Assembly: GCF_007115105.1 (NCBI RefSeq)
Contig: NZ_SULJ01000005.1
Span: forward strand, 128,513 to 192,512
Origin: Clostridium sp. HBUAS56010
GTDB lineage: Bacteria > Bacillota > Clostridia > Lachnospirales > Lachnospiraceae
Direction: 5' to 3'
DNA length: 64,000 nucleotides
Each line of letters starts with the position of its first letter. The first letter of the stretch is position 1. This document shows, one piece after another, positions 41,150 to 49,339 of the stretch. A program made the translations under genes and the position numbers. The notes beneath the pieces are model-generated. The model saw only the letters and a program-made list of their open reading frames with translations, did not search any database and had not been told where the DNA came from.

Positions 41150-42883
41150 ATGCAAATCTTTGACCCAAACAAAATTACATTAACAAAATATTTATTTTAC
41201 ACAGGTAAAGGTGGTGTCGGGAAAACATCTGTAGCGTGTGCAACGGCGGTAAATCTTGCGGACAGCGGCAAAAGAGTTCTTCTTGTCAGCACAGACCCGG
41301 CTTCCAACTTGCAGGATGTGTTTGACACCCCGCTTTCAGGGAAAGCCACGCCCATTGCAGAAGTACCCAATCTGGATGTAGCAAACCTTGACCCTATGCA
41401 GGCAGCGGCAGAATACAGGGAAAGCGTGCTTTCGCCTTATCGTGGTAAACTTCCGGAATCAGTCCTCGCTAATATGGAAGAACAGCTTTCTGGTTCCTGC
41501 ACAGTAGAGGTTGCCGCTTTCAATGAGTTTTCCAACTTCATTACCAATAAAGAGATGGAAGAAAAATACGACCACATTCTTTTCGATACCGCGCCGACCG
41601 GGCATACCCTTAGAATGTTGCAGCTTCCCTCTGCGTGGAGCAATTTCATCAGTGAAAGCACACATGGTGCCTCTTGTTTGGGACAGTTATCTGGGCTTGA
41701 AAGTAAAAAGGAAATGTATAAAGCTGCGGTTGAAACACTGACAGACGGCGCACAAACAACCTTGATTCTTGTAACCCGACCCGAAACAGCTCCCCTCAAA
41801 GAAATACAGCGGGCTTCTTACGAATTAGCGGAGCTTGGTGTACGCAATCAGTCTATGGTAATCAATGGCGTATTGGCAGATTATGATGATGCCATCTCGG
41901 AGAGCCTTTACGATAAACAGCAAAAAGCCCTTGTGAATATACCAAAATCGTTAGAGGAAATCCAAACCTACATGGTTCCCTTGCGGGCATACAACATTAC
42001 TGGTATGGAGAATGTCAGGTCACTGCTCACAAAGGATAGCTATGTCATCAGCGATGAGACCATCAAAGCAAAGAGCATTCCTCAGCTAAAGGATGTAATT
42101 GATGACTTATATCATAGCGGTAAAAAAGTCGTTTTCACAATGGGCAAGGGAGGTGTTGGCAAAACCACACTTGCCGCCGCTATTGCCTTAGGGCTTTCTG
42201 AAAAGGGTAAAAAGGTGCATTTAACCACTACTGACCCAGCAGCACACTTAAAATTTGTTCTCGATGAAAACAGCGGCATTACCATGAGCCATATTGACGA
42301 GCATAAGGAACTGGCACGCTATCAGGAGGAAGTTTTAACAAAGGCACGGGAAACCATGTCGGAAGAAGATATTGCCTATATCGAAGAAGACCTGCGCTCT
42401 CCTTGTACACAAGAAATTGCCGTATTCAGAGCTTTTGCGGAAGTTGTGGAGCGTGCCGAAAATGAAATTGTTGTCATTGATACCGCACCTACAGGGCATA
42501 CACTTCTGCTATTGGATTCTACATTGAGCTATCATAAAGAGGTTCAGCGGACACAAGGCAATATCCCTGATTCCGTAAGAAAGCTGCTGCCACGTTTGCG
42601 AAGTGCTGAAACAGCAGTCGTTATTGTAGCCTTGCCTGAAGCTACCCCGGTTTATGAAGCCTTGCGGCTGGAAGAAGATTTGAAACGTGCTGATATTGCA
42701 GCAAAGTGGTGGCTTGTGAATGCCTCTCTTTATCATACAAAAACAACAAACGCCCTGTTGGCCGCAAAAGCCAGCAATGAAACTCCATGGATAAATAAAA
42801 TAGCGGAACACACAAATGGCAGCTATGCTTTAATCGCTTGGAGTGCAGATGATATGAAGGGCGATAAGCTACGGGAGCTATAG
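41150..42883 (+). CDS. arsA: ArsA arsenite-stimulated ATPase
   Basis: A 577-residue ATPase with two homologous halves, each with a P-loop: YTGKGGVGKTSVACA (about residue 17) and FTMGKGGVGKTTLAAA (about residue 328). Each half also has DTAPTGHTL. It binds As(III), delivered by ArsD, and drives efflux at the membrane transporter. Length and duplication are normal. Confidence 0.95.
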   Translation: MQIFDPNKITLTKYLFYTGKGGVGKTSVACATAVNLADSGKRVLLVSTDPASNLQDVFDTPLSGKATPIAEVPNLDVANLDPMQAAAEYRESVLSPYRGKLPESVLANMEEQLSGSCTVEVAAFNEFSNFITNKEMEEKYDHILFDTAPTGHTLRMLQLPSAWSNFISESTHGASCLGQLSGLESKKEMYKAAVETLTDGAQTTLILVTRPETAPLKEIQRASYELAELGVRNQSMVINGVLADYDDAISESLYDKQQKALVNIPKSLEEIQTYMVPLRAYNITGMENVRSLLTKDSYVISDETIKAKSIPQLKDVIDDLYHSGKKVVFTMGKGGVGKTTLAAAIALGLSEKGKKVHLTTTDPAAHLKFVLDENSGITMSHIDEHKELARYQEEVLTKARETMSEEDIAYIEEDLRSPCTQEIAVFRAFAEVVERAENEIVVIDTAPTGHTLLLLDSTLSYHKEVQRTQGNIPDSVRKLLPRLRSAETAVVIVALPEATPVYEALRLEEDLKRADIAAKWWLVNASLYHTKTTNALLAAKASNETPWINKIAEHTNGSYALIAWSADDMKGDKLREL

Positions 42884-42895
42884 AAGGAGGCTTTT

Positions 42896-43309
42896 ATGAA
42901 TAAGGAAGTAAACAAACCCAAAGCAGCATTTATCTGTGTCCACAACTCTTGCCGCAGCCAAATTGCGGAAGCTCTCGGCAAGCACTTTGCCGCTGATGTG
43001 TTTGAAAGCTATTCTGCCGGAACAGAAACAAAGCCACAGATCAATCAGGATGCCGTTCGGTTAATGAAGCTGCTCTATGGCATTGACATGGAGGAAACAC
43101 AGCATTCCAAGCTGCTTTCGGAAATTCCTCCGGTTGATATTGTTATCACTATGGGCTGTAATGTGCAGTGTCCTTTTTTACCCTGCAAGCACCGTGAGGA
43201 TTGGGGACTTGATGATCCGACAGGCAAAGGTGATGACGAGTTTATTACGGTTATAAAGCAGATTGAAAATAATATATTATTGCTTATAAAGAGAATTCAG
43301 GATTTGTAA
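42896..43309 (+). CDS. arsC: arsenate reductase, thioredoxin-coupled (low-molecular-weight phosphatase fold)
   Basis: A 137-residue enzyme reducing arsenate to arsenite. The catalytic loop is ICVHNSCRSQIAEA; the redox cysteine pair is in MGCNVQCPFLPCKHREDWGL; the aspartate is in GLDDPTGK. It is the last gene of the ars operon; a strong hairpin follows at 43386-43424. Confidence 0.93.
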   Translation: MNKEVNKPKAAFICVHNSCRSQIAEALGKHFAADVFESYSAGTETKPQINQDAVRLMKLLYGIDMEETQHSKLLSEIPPVDIVITMGCNVQCPFLPCKHREDWGLDDPTGKGDDEFITVIKQIENNILLLIKRIQDL

Positions 43310-43385
43310 TCCGTTGTTACAAAACTTATCTGCTTAAAATTAAGTTACACAATTTTAATATGTTTGTGGTATTCTCAACATGAGC

Positions 43386-43424
43386 AAAATAGGAAGCTAT
43401 GTGCAATCCATGGCTTCCTATTTT
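43386..43424. terminator. bidirectional terminator between ars operon and ICE operon
   Basis: A 12-base perfect stem AAAATAGGAAGC / GCTTCCTATTTT with a 15-base loop, with A- and T-rich ends on both strands. It ends the ars transcript and would also stop the leftward ICE transcript before the ars cassette. Confidence 0.82.
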
Positions 43425-43451
43425 GTATTTCTTTCACCAGCAAAATTGGAG

Positions 43452-43736
43452 TCATAGAACCCCAAGGTCTTTTAAAAAACGCACACAATCTTTCGCTCCC
43501 TGCATATAAAGATACCCTTCCTGCATCCCTGAGATATCCAACGTTATTTCAAAATACTCCTGAAAAAGTTGCTGTTCCGGCTCACTAAGAGTAGAAATGC
43601 ACTGTTCAATTCTTCCCCGCACATCAATGCGCCGCAGTATCTTTTGGTCCAGTGCCTCATCCTCCTCACGCTGCACGCTGAGCGCACGCTGAGTTAACTC
43701 CGCTGTCACCATATCCATGATTTCCTCATATTCCAT
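43452..43736 (-). CDS. small hypothetical ICE protein
   Basis: About 94 residues, MEYEEIMDMVTAELTQRALS to KDCVRFLKDLGVL. Helical and acidic; the C-terminal half (QEYFEITLDISGMQEGYLYMQGAKD) resembles small uncharacterised clostridial proteins of the DUF6809 kind, but I am not sure. The ATG at 43736 has GGAGG eight bases before it. It is the last leftward gene before the ars cassette. Confidence 0.5.
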   Translation of the reverse strand: MEYEEIMDMVTAELTQRALSVQREEDEALDQKILRRIDVRGRIEQCISTLSEPEQQLFQEYFEITLDISGMQEGYLYMQGAKDCVRFLKDLGVL

Positions 43737-43822
43737 TTTCATCACCTCCCGTGTATTACACAAGACAATAACCGAATACCTCGCACAAGTCTAGATGCAA
43801 TACCCAACAAAAACCGGCGCGT

Positions 43823-44413
43823 TTACTCCCCGAAAATAACCCAACGTTCACCGTCAAAGTCCTCGAACTTTTCCGTTGTAACATTCTGCTCAAAATAGAC
43901 GGCCAGAAGCCGCTTGATGTCCTCACTGCCTGCGCGCTTCGCGATAAAGCCCTGCTCCCGCAGGGTTTTTTCGATGCGGCTTAAGTAAGGGAACACCTCG
44001 CTATCCTTTTCATTTTTGAGCCGGATGATAACGAGGAATTCCCTGGCTGTAGCCATCTGCACCTGAATACGGTCAAGATGGAGAAGATCCTGCTCCAACA
44101 GCTTTCGCACAGCCGTGTTGTCTTCTTGTTCCATACGACTTCGCAAAAACCGCTTATTATCTTCGTAGCTTTCCCGGCTGTTCAGACACAGAAATTCCAG
44201 CTCCGCCATGCCCTTGAGAACCGTCATCAGTGCATAAATCCGCGCTGAGATACTTTCCTCAGATAACACTGAGATATTAGTGGGTTTAATCATAAAATAC
44301 ACAAGCCGATCGCCGCGATAGGTATCCAGACTGTAATCTGTCACTTCTCTGGTTCCAATGAGCTGGCGGGTAACCTTACGCTGTTTTTCTGTTTTCTTTT
44401 CTGTTTTATTCAT
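43823..44413 (-). CDS. conjugation protein, VirB4 N-terminal-domain-like
   Basis: About 196 residues, soluble, basic N-terminus then MIKPTNISVLSEESISARIY and a helical middle (FLRSRMEQEDNTAVRKLLEQ). Related ICEs often have a separate protein of this size between the PrgI-like and VirB4 genes that resembles the N-terminal domain of VirB4/TraC. Here it and virB4 are separated by the ars cassette. An ATG at 44431 is also possible; the one at 44413 follows GGGGGT and overlaps the PrgI-like stop. Confidence 0.6.
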   Translation of the reverse strand: MNKTEKKTEKQRKVTRQLIGTREVTDYSLDTYRGDRLVYFMIKPTNISVLSEESISARIYALMTVLKGMAELEFLCLNSRESYEDNKRFLRSRMEQEDNTAVRKLLEQDLLHLDRIQVQMATAREFLVIIRLKNEKDSEVFPYLSRIEKTLREQGFIAKRAGSEDIKRLLAVYFEQNVTTEKFEDFDGERWVIFGE

Positions 44414-44676
44414 CTTGGCAGATACCCCCATTCGTAGACCTGCTGCTTGGTCAAAAAGAATGCGCAGGCATATTGGATAAAGTCAAGGATACTGGTATCG
44501 TCGAACCGTATGGTTAAAAACGCGTAGAGGGCTGTGATGACAATGGGCAGCAAAAATCCCAGCTGCGCCAGAGCAAACACAGAGATTAAAAGTCCCACGC
44601 CAATGATGCCGATATCCCGGAGCTGCCAAAGCCACAACGTGGCTTTTGATTTTAGGTTGTCGGGGTAGATGTACAT
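44410..44676 (-). CDS. PrgI/VirB3-like membrane protein
   Basis: An 88-residue protein with two adjacent membrane segments (DIGIIGVGLLISVFALAQLG and LPIVITALYAFLTIRF) and the start MYIYPDNLKSKATLWLWQLR typical of PrgI-family proteins of Gram-positive conjugation systems, the counterpart of VirB3. It sits in the inner-membrane part of the channel. It overlaps the end of the methyltransferase gene and the start of the next gene. Confidence 0.8.
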   Translation of the reverse strand: MYIYPDNLKSKATLWLWQLRDIGIIGVGLLISVFALAQLGFLLPIVITALYAFLTIRFDDTSILDFIQYACAFFLTKQQVYEWGYLPR

Positions 44677-47003
44677 TCTGATTCCTCCTGTTCCAATTTG
44701 AATTTGCGTAAAAAATAAGCGATTCCCCGGAGCACATGCACCACACAGGGAATCGCCACACTATTACCAAGGGCTTTATATCTCGCGCTGTCCGAAGCGC
44801 CGGGGATATCTGTCCAATAATCGGGATACCCCTGGAGTCTTTCACATTCCAGAGGCGTCAGCCTGCGGATCAACTTACCGATACGAATGGGATGCACATT
44901 GTTAAGAGAATAGCCTCCATTCGTTTTGGATTGCAGGGTTCCGCTTAAGTCGCCGTTTTCCACTCCATTGCGGCAATCCAGTCCGGCCACATCCGCCTCA
45001 CATATAAGGTCTGTAGCATCCTTATACTGTCTTGCACTTTGCGTGCTGACTACCTCATTTGGCGCATATTCACCGCTCCGTTGCTGCGAAAAAACGCAAT
45101 GACGGTCTGTGGATGTCACGGTATAGCTGATGTCCGGCTGAACGCCAAGTCCATTGCCCCCATTGTGATCCTGTCGATCAATGATATTTCCGGCAATACA
45201 GTAAGTCGAATCATGTGCCAAAACTTCACCGGGCTCCCCGGCAAGAACAGCTGGCTGGGAAATCAGGGGCACATTGTTGCCGCCGGTTCCATAACGGGCA
45301 GACATTGTCGGAGCTACCGGGTGAGGCCCGGTATAGCGCGAGTCAATGCCATGATTCTCAAACAGCTCCGGCTCCGAGTCCAGGATCAATGGCTGATGTC
45401 CATGCTCCTGTGCTCGAAGCGTACCAGTCTGGTTTTCAGAACAGTACATCTGCCCGCCGCCCTGGTCGTTCAGGCAAAGGATGGAGGGCACCATATTGGT
45501 TCCGCTCTCTGCTGCCTTCAGTGTCGGAGAAATTTCCTCACTGTAACCAATTCCTCCCGCAGCAGGGCCTGCTCCTGCACAGAAGCCAGCTGTTAGCACG
45601 CAGAGATATCCCTGTCCAGCCTGCCCACCGCCCGATGTGAGGGATGTGTGCTGCTCCGGGGTCAGAAAGCAGTCTCCGTTTCCTTTGGTAACGACGCCTG
45701 CGGAAAACACCAGTCCGCCCGGATTCCGTCCACCGCCTCCATCTGCACCGGCCAGTGTTGGTGCAATGCCGTCCTCTGTAAAGATCCGTTCCTGCTGGGT
45801 ATCCCATGGGGTCAGGCAATTTGGCTGCTGAACACCGGATTCTTCCGGAAATTGCGCCACAAAAGTCTGCTGTTTCATACCGGGTTGAGCTTGGATTGCC
45901 CCGGATACATCATTTAGGTTCCGTACCTCATCCCGCTGGTTACAGGCAAAGGCGATGGTTCCGCTTTCAGTTGCAGAATGAAATACAGCATGGGAGTGCG
46001 ATGCCTGGAGGGTAAAGGCGGGATCATCAGCGGCTCCTATCCCAAGACCTGTTCCTTCTCCTAAACGCTCATGCCTTGTGGCTATCTGTGTATTGATTGG
46101 AATCGTTACAGGTTCACTTTTTTCTTCTGTTATATACCCATGTCCTCCGCCTTCGCCGCCATACAGAGACGGCCATACACCATCGCCTTCATAAATGCGG
46201 CGGCTTTGCACATCCCATGGTGTCAGGCATTCTCCGGAGCTTCCTCCAACGGCTCCGGAGCTTCTGCCTGGATCTCCAGCGCTCGTTTCAGAACAGGCGG
46301 CAGTTCCTTGCCGCGTTTCCTCGCTCTGCGCAGAATCCCCAAGCAGGCGGTCTTGCTCAAATAATATTTGTGATGCGGTGTGGCCTCCAAAATCTGCGAC
46401 AAGGTATATACGTTTTCTTCTCTGGGGGGTGCGGGGCCAGTATTGAGCATCGTATACTCGCCAAGCAACGGAGAATTGATCTCCCAGTATGGCCCCAGCA
46501 GATTTCCATACCCCTCCCGGAGGTCGAGGTATAGATACGGTACTGTCCGCAATTCTGCAGGTTTCCTCAAGTACCGCCCGGAAATCCTCTGACTCAGAGG
46601 AGCTGAAGGCTCCGGGGACATTTTCCCAGCACATATACCGAGGTCGAACAGCGTCAGCTGACCTTCCGTTTGCTTTGTCATAGGCTCTCATCTCCTTGAT
46701 TACACGAACCTGCTCCATGAACAGGCCGGAGCGCTCTCCCTGTAAGCCGGCACGCTTCCCCGCAATGCTCAGATCCTGACAGGGTGAGCCCCCGCAGATC
46801 ACATCCACGGGCGTAAGCTGTGCACCATCAAGTTTTGTAATATCGCCTACATGGCACATTTCAGGAAAGCGCAGCCGGGTCACCTCGATAGGGAACGGTT
46901 CAATTTCGCTGGCCCAGACAGGCCTAAAGCCATGTCCGACGCCTGCCAGCGGAAATCCGCCAATCCCGTCAAACAGGCTGCCGAGGGTCAGCGGTTCGGT
47001 CAA
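44652..47003 (-). CDS. DNA cytosine-5 methyltransferase with repeat-rich target region
   Basis: A 783-residue C5-MTase. Motif I LFDGIGGFPLAG, motif IV GGSPCQDLS with the catalytic Cys (about residue 74), motif VI ENVPGAF, motif VIII QRRKRIYLVADFGG, then about 490 residues replacing the usual target-recognition domain, and at the end LTPLECERLQGYPDYWTDIP and YKALGNSVAIP (motifs IX-X). The inserted region has at least seven short modules like ISPTLKAAESG and SGTLQSKTNGG, and a duplicated LTPWD.Q.. segment. The start is TTG, overlapping the previous stop (TTGA). It may protect ICE DNA from host restriction. A gene in another frame is nested at 46223-46681. Confidence 0.87.
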   Translation of the reverse strand: MTEPLTLGSLFDGIGGFPLAGVGHGFRPVWASEIEPFPIEVTRLRFPEMCHVGDITKLDGAQLTPVDVICGGSPCQDLSIAGKRAGLQGERSGLFMEQVRVIKEMRAYDKANGRSADAVRPRYMCWENVPGAFSSSESEDFRAVLEETCRIADSTVSIPRPPGGVWKSAGAILGDQFSVAWRVYDAQYWPRTPQRRKRIYLVADFGGHTASQILFEQDRLLGDSAQSEETRQGTAACSETSAGDPGRSSGAVGGSSGECLTPWDVQSRRIYEGDGVWPSLYGGEGGGHGYITEEKSEPVTIPINTQIATRHERLGEGTGLGIGAADDPAFTLQASHSHAVFHSATESGTIAFACNQRDEVRNLNDVSGAIQAQPGMKQQTFVAQFPEESGVQQPNCLTPWDTQQERIFTEDGIAPTLAGADGGGGRNPGGLVFSAGVVTKGNGDCFLTPEQHTSLTSGGGQAGQGYLCVLTAGFCAGAGPAAGGIGYSEEISPTLKAAESGTNMVPSILCLNDQGGGQMYCSENQTGTLRAQEHGHQPLILDSEPELFENHGIDSRYTGPHPVAPTMSARYGTGGNNVPLISQPAVLAGEPGEVLAHDSTYCIAGNIIDRQDHNGGNGLGVQPDISYTVTSTDRHCVFSQQRSGEYAPNEVVSTQSARQYKDATDLICEADVAGLDCRNGVENGDLSGTLQSKTNGGYSLNNVHPIRIGKLIRRLTPLECERLQGYPDYWTDIPGASDSARYKALGNSVAIPCVVHVLRGIAYFLRKFKLEQEESECTSTPTT
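46223..46681 (-). CDS. nested overlapping gene inside the methyltransferase gene
   Basis: A 152-residue product on the same strand as the methyltransferase but in another frame, wholly inside it. It has its own AAGGAG ten bases before the ATG. The protein is not random: it opens GQLTLFDLGICAGKMSPEPS, continues YLYLDLREGYGNLLGPYWEI, SPLLGEYTMLNTGPAP and LSQILEATPHHKYYLSKTAC, and ends with the basic LGILRRARKRGKELPPVLKR. I recall similar stand-alone proteins from clostridial phages and ICEs. The methyltransferase frame over the same bases encodes essential motifs, so both frames seem to be under selection. Confidence 0.65.
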   Translation of the reverse strand: MTKQTEGQLTLFDLGICAGKMSPEPSAPLSQRISGRYLRKPAELRTVPYLYLDLREGYGNLLGPYWEINSPLLGEYTMLNTGPAPPREENVYTLSQILEATPHHKYYLSKTACLGILRRARKRGKELPPVLKRALEIQAEAPEPLEEAPENA

Positions 47004-47560
47004 TACTGCAGTTTCATGCCAGAGAAAGGCGCTTCCTCCAGCGTGATGTCCATTCCTTTTGCATAGTAGGCTACATTAGGCGTGCGGGTATTTTCTATCA
47101 GCCGCCTGGCTTCAGAGGCCGCTTCCTCATAGGTATCAAAGGTCAAAGGTTCTCCGTCCTGCTTTACCCAGGCTTCCGATGCTCCGCACACTGAGACGGC
47201 ACTCCTGCACGCCCATATTCCGTATTTCTCCATGGTATGTCCTCCTTGTATTTGTTCTGCGGATATCCGTCTGACCGGAATACCCAGCCGTTTGGCCTCC
47301 GCAATCTCACAGCACATTCCATTGCTGATCCGGGAACCGCACACCCATAGTTCCTCGCAGGCCGCCAGTACCCGAAGTCCCATTTGAATACCGGCTTCCC
47401 GTTCTTCCGGTACAGCATCATTTAGCAGTTGGGGGTATAACAGATGCACAGCCACCGGCGCACAACACTGCGATATAGCATAGCGGCAGGCATCCTGCGC
47501 AAACCTCACGTTTCGTTCAATTTCCCCTGCATAGGGGGAACAGATATAGACCATCTTCAT
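47000..47560 (-). CDS. DUF4406-like (nucleoside 2-deoxyribosyltransferase fold) protein
   Basis: A 186-residue protein. Residues 1-105 (MVYICSPYAGEIERNVRFAQ, APVAVHLLYPQLLND, GIQMGLRVLAACEELWVCGS) match the DUF4406-like branch of the nucleoside deoxyribosyltransferase fold. The remaining 75 residues form a separate small domain. The activity is unknown; it may act on nucleotides or related signals. It overlaps the virB6 stop upstream and the methyltransferase TTG downstream by four bases each. Confidence 0.68.
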   Translation of the reverse strand: MKMVYICSPYAGEIERNVRFAQDACRYAISQCCAPVAVHLLYPQLLNDAVPEEREAGIQMGLRVLAACEELWVCGSRISNGMCCEIAEAKRLGIPVRRISAEQIQGGHTMEKYGIWACRSAVSVCGASEAWVKQDGEPLTFDTYEEAASEARRLIENTRTPNVAYYAKGMDITLEEAPFSGMKLQY

Positions 47561-48462
47561 TTTGCTGCCACCGCCTTTACAATCGTCCTCGTAATGTTCA
47601 TGGCAGTCTGCCCGGCATAGACAGCACTCATAAAGTTAGCCCTGGTGCTGGTATCTAATCCGAAAGCTCCAGCGATTCGGGGAATTTCTCCCGCCGCCAG
47701 CATAAGCCCCAGTCCAAGCAGAGCCTGATCCTTCACAACCATCAGCCCAGCTATGAGGATGGTAGATTGTAAAAAGGCGGTCAGACACAGCCCAATAATC
47801 TGCTTGCACCAGCTGGTGAAACCGTCCATGTAACCACGGGGAACGGAAAACATATACAAGCTGCCCACAGCGATTTGAATGAGCAGGATACCGCCGCGTT
47901 TGAGATTTGCAAAAAACACCTTAATTACGGCGTAGCCCATCAGAATCAGGATAAACAGCATCATAATCGGACTGGTGATCACTCCCAGCCCGCCAAAGAC
48001 GTTCAAGCTACCAGCGCTTTCTAAATTTCCGGCTGCTGATAGCTCGTTGATGATATTACCTGCAAGGGTATCCAAGCCGCTTCCGTAGCCAGTGATTCCC
48101 GCCGTCAGACTACTCTGCAGTGAAACGGACAGTTTGTACAGTTCTACGGGAACGGTGGAGAATAACCCCACTGCCATAAATCCCTTGATGGCATTCAGTG
48201 CGGCATCCCGGATGCTGCCCCGTCCGGACTGGTATTCGATTGCACATTCAAAAACGGACACCACCAGCCCGGTTCCATACAACGCCCAAGCCAAACAAAC
48301 AAAAAACAGGACGATGGACTGTACCCAGCTCATTTCGAACAGGTCCGCTCCCATGCCGCCCATTGCGGAAAAGAAATTTCCAAGAAAGCCGATAATCTGA
48401 CCGTAAATCCAATCAAGAATCTGACCCAGCACGGTATCGGCTACAAAATCCCATATGAACAT
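47557..48462 (-). CDS. VirB6/TrbL-like conjugation membrane protein
   Basis: About 301 residues with six or more membrane segments (WVQSIVLFFVCLAWALYGTG, IMMLFILILMGYAVIKVFFA, GLCLTAFLQSTILIAGLMVV). The layout fits VirB6/TrbL proteins of Gram-positive ICEs, which form part of the inner-membrane pore. The ATG at 48462 lies eight bases after GGAGG; the TTG five codons earlier is inside that site. It precedes the DUF4406-like gene with overlap. Confidence 0.82.
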   Translation of the reverse strand: MFIWDFVADTVLGQILDWIYGQIIGFLGNFFSAMGGMGADLFEMSWVQSIVLFFVCLAWALYGTGLVVSVFECAIEYQSGRGSIRDAALNAIKGFMAVGLFSTVPVELYKLSVSLQSSLTAGITGYGSGLDTLAGNIINELSAAGNLESAGSLNVFGGLGVITSPIMMLFILILMGYAVIKVFFANLKRGGILLIQIAVGSLYMFSVPRGYMDGFTSWCKQIIGLCLTAFLQSTILIAGLMVVKDQALLGLGLMLAAGEIPRIAGAFGLDTSTRANFMSAVYAGQTAMNITRTIVKAVAAK

Positions 48463-48676
48463 GGGCATCACCTCCAATAAAAAAAAGCTCTCGCATAAAA
48501 TACGAAAACCTTTTTTACTGATTTTTATTTAGTTCCTTGAGGAAAACATATCTTTCCTCCAATCAAACGAACAGGACAACTCCCTTTTATAATGGCTGTC
48601 CTGCCCTTATATCAGGTGTAAAAATTTGAACCAGTTGCGTCTGGCATTGCCTACAGCGAATGCCATCCACCGTTCA

Positions 48677-49222
48677 TCATCTTATCTCGCCCATAACCGG
48701 ACCGCTCATCTGCTCCTTAGACGGGATCAGTTCATTCTCCTGAGACATAAGAATTGAATCCATGCGACTGATCAGCATGGACATATGCTCCTGCCAGCCG
48801 TTCCAGTCTTCTTCCTTAAACCAGCCACCCCATTTTCTATCGGAATTAGCTGCCAGCTCCGCTTCCTCCTTGATACAGCCGAGTGCGTCAGCAAGATAAT
48901 TCCGTAGCCATTGAACGGACTCCCCGGTAACGGTAAAGGATTTGACCTTGCTGAATTTGTTTTGGTTTGCCGCCCATCCCCCGTCATAGTCCATATCGCT
49001 GATATCCTCATCCTGGAATTTTACAATCATTTCAGCCAATGCCATCGGTCCGGTGTGCGATGCTAAATCCGTGACTTCGGGCACACACCATTCTTTCTGA
49101 CGCATCTCCTCGATGATTTTTTCAAGCTCCAGTACTCCATTCTCCGGCAGTTTACTTCTGATGAAATCCACTGTATCAAACCCGGTGTCAGACTCGAACG
49201 CCGTTATTCCCCAGCATCCCAT
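48677..49222 (-). CDS. DUF4259 protein
   Basis: A 181-residue soluble protein opening MGCWGITAFESDTGFDTVDF, the hallmark of DUF4259, and continuing with an acidic helical body. DUF4259 has no known activity; members occur as single accessory genes on genomes and mobile elements. It is separated from virB6 by about 210 bases of hairpin-rich spacer with no gene, and lies 37 bases below the second maff2 exon. Confidence 0.75.
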   Translation of the reverse strand: MGCWGITAFESDTGFDTVDFIRSKLPENGVLELEKIIEEMRQKEWCVPEVTDLASHTGPMALAEMIVKFQDEDISDMDYDGGWAANQNKFSKVKSFTVTGESVQWLRNYLADALGCIKEEAELAANSDRKWGGWFKEEDWNGWQEHMSMLISRMDSILMSQENELIPSKEQMSGPVMGEIR

Positions 49223-49259
49223 AAGTTAACTTCCTCCTTTTTATTTTATTTCCATAGGC

Positions 49260-49339
49260 TTACATACCAAGGATCTGCCAGATGTACAGCGGGCAGGTCA
49301 GTGCAAACACGAGGCAGGCGAACAGAATCGCGGGCGCGG
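49260..49339 (-). CDS. maff2, exon 2 (after group II intron)
   Basis: The last 26 codons of the Maff2-family gene: APAILFACLVFALTCPLYIW then QILGM and TAA. This hydrophobic end is the second membrane helix of the family. Joined to exon 1 (52092-52350) in phase it gives an intact protein of 112 residues; neither piece is functional alone. See the intron entry for the boundaries. Confidence 0.85.
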
